This document shows, piece by piece, positions 63,832 to 64,000 of a DNA stretch of 64,000 nucleotides. The stretch spans positions 1,843,800 through 1,907,799 of the forward strand of contig CAJNDS010002523.1 of the NCBI GenBank assembly GCA_905221605.1. Direction: 5' to 3'. The notes below the pieces were generated by a model. It saw nothing but the letters and a program-made list of their open reading frames with translations. It ran no database searches and was not told where the DNA came from. The stretch is from Symbiodinium natans (lineage: Eukaryota > Sar > Dinophyceae > Suessiales > Symbiodiniaceae). How positions within the stretch are numbered: the stretch's first letter is position 1; each line of letters begins with the position of its first letter. Both the position numbers and the translations under genes were made by a program.

Positions 63832-64000
63832 CTAAGCCGAGGTCCATGCATCACAGTTGGGGCACTAAGTGGCTTTAGAGTTTAGGGTTTAGGGTTTAGG
63901 GATTAGGGTTTAGGGTTTAGGGCTAAGTGCTGGATTGTTGGAGGGCATCGTGCAGCACGCCACAAGCAATTCAGTCACCGCAGATTTGACTGTCTACACC

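Larger units (their letters stand above)
1..64000. repeat. Interspersed (TTTAGGG)n/(CCCTAAA)n telomere-like tracts
   Basis: Runs of the 7-bp repeat TTTAGGG or its complement, from 2 to about 20 units, occur every few hundred bases over the whole window in both orientations, with variants such as TTCAGGG, TTTGGGG, TTTCGGG and TTAAGGG. Long examples lie near 188-285, 6160-6245, 7517-7647, 8770-8845, 17440-17512, 17668-17752, 24075-24195, 35305-35420, 39880-40005, 41540-41632, 44475-44570, 49155-49250, 50280-50375 and 63705-63772. They are not random in orientation: (CCCTAAA)n lies to the left and (TTTAGGG)n to the right of most GC-rich cores, which read as exons. This is the plant/dinoflagellate-type telomere unit, but here it is interstitial. 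Confidence 0.97.

Overview
The window looks like nuclear DNA of a dinoflagellate, probably from the Symbiodiniaceae/Suessiales side, although the species cannot be read from the sequence. The evidence is TTTAGGG-type telomeric repeat used as an interspersed element throughout, very small GC-rich exons, introns starting with GC or GT, all recognisable genes on one strand, and a DIRS-order retrotransposon. No tRNA, rRNA, CRISPR array or bacterial-type operon was seen.

The repeat has a hidden order. Again and again a 40-120 bp GC-rich core sits between a (CCCTAAA)n tract on its left and a (TTTAGGG)n tract on its right. Read on the minus strand, most cores are exons: AG before, GC or GT after, one open frame, mostly G/C at third codon positions. 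Successive cores often join in matching phase. The introns therefore start with TTTAGGG repeats and end with CCCTAAA repeats, so their ends can pair. Stops at gene ends are followed on the sense strand by CCCTAAA. In four candidate genes the stop codon itself lies in the telomeric repeat (AAA CCC TAA).

With this rule the window resolves into a head-to-tail array on the minus strand, listed from high to low coordinates. Gene A: last exon only, 63764-63831. Gene B: about 35 exons, ATG near 63571, stop at 33938, product not recognised. Gene C: ATG 33610, stop 24675, unknown. Gene D: small and tentative, 23581-22450. Gene E: ATG 20979, stop near 15558, basic/Ser N-terminus followed by Ala/Glu-rich helices. 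Gene F: a Qa-SNARE/syntaxin-like protein whose SNARE motif and C-terminal membrane anchor are spread over exons between 9950 and 2443. Gene G: first exons only, ATG 1725, running off the left edge.

An intron of gene B (50824-57821) contains a nearly complete 6.35 kb DIRS/PAT-like retrotransposon at 50931-57283, also on the minus strand. It has split direct repeats (A1-ORFs-B1-A2-B2), a broken gag-like region, one ORF for reverse transcriptase, RNase H and a methyltransferase-like domain, and a tyrosine recombinase with all catalytic residues.

Other introns and spacers hold several short fold-back (MITE-like) families, a ~55 bp satellite at 10.2-11.1 kb, a 0.5 kb tandem duplication at 31.4-32.3 kb, and many telomere-like minisatellites. 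Two loci show telomeric tracts inserted with target-site duplications, one creating an intron exactly at an AG|GT site. This supports the view that the telomeric tracts are, or ride on, intron-generating mobile elements (introners). Exon edges were placed by eye and some small exons have an ambiguous frame.
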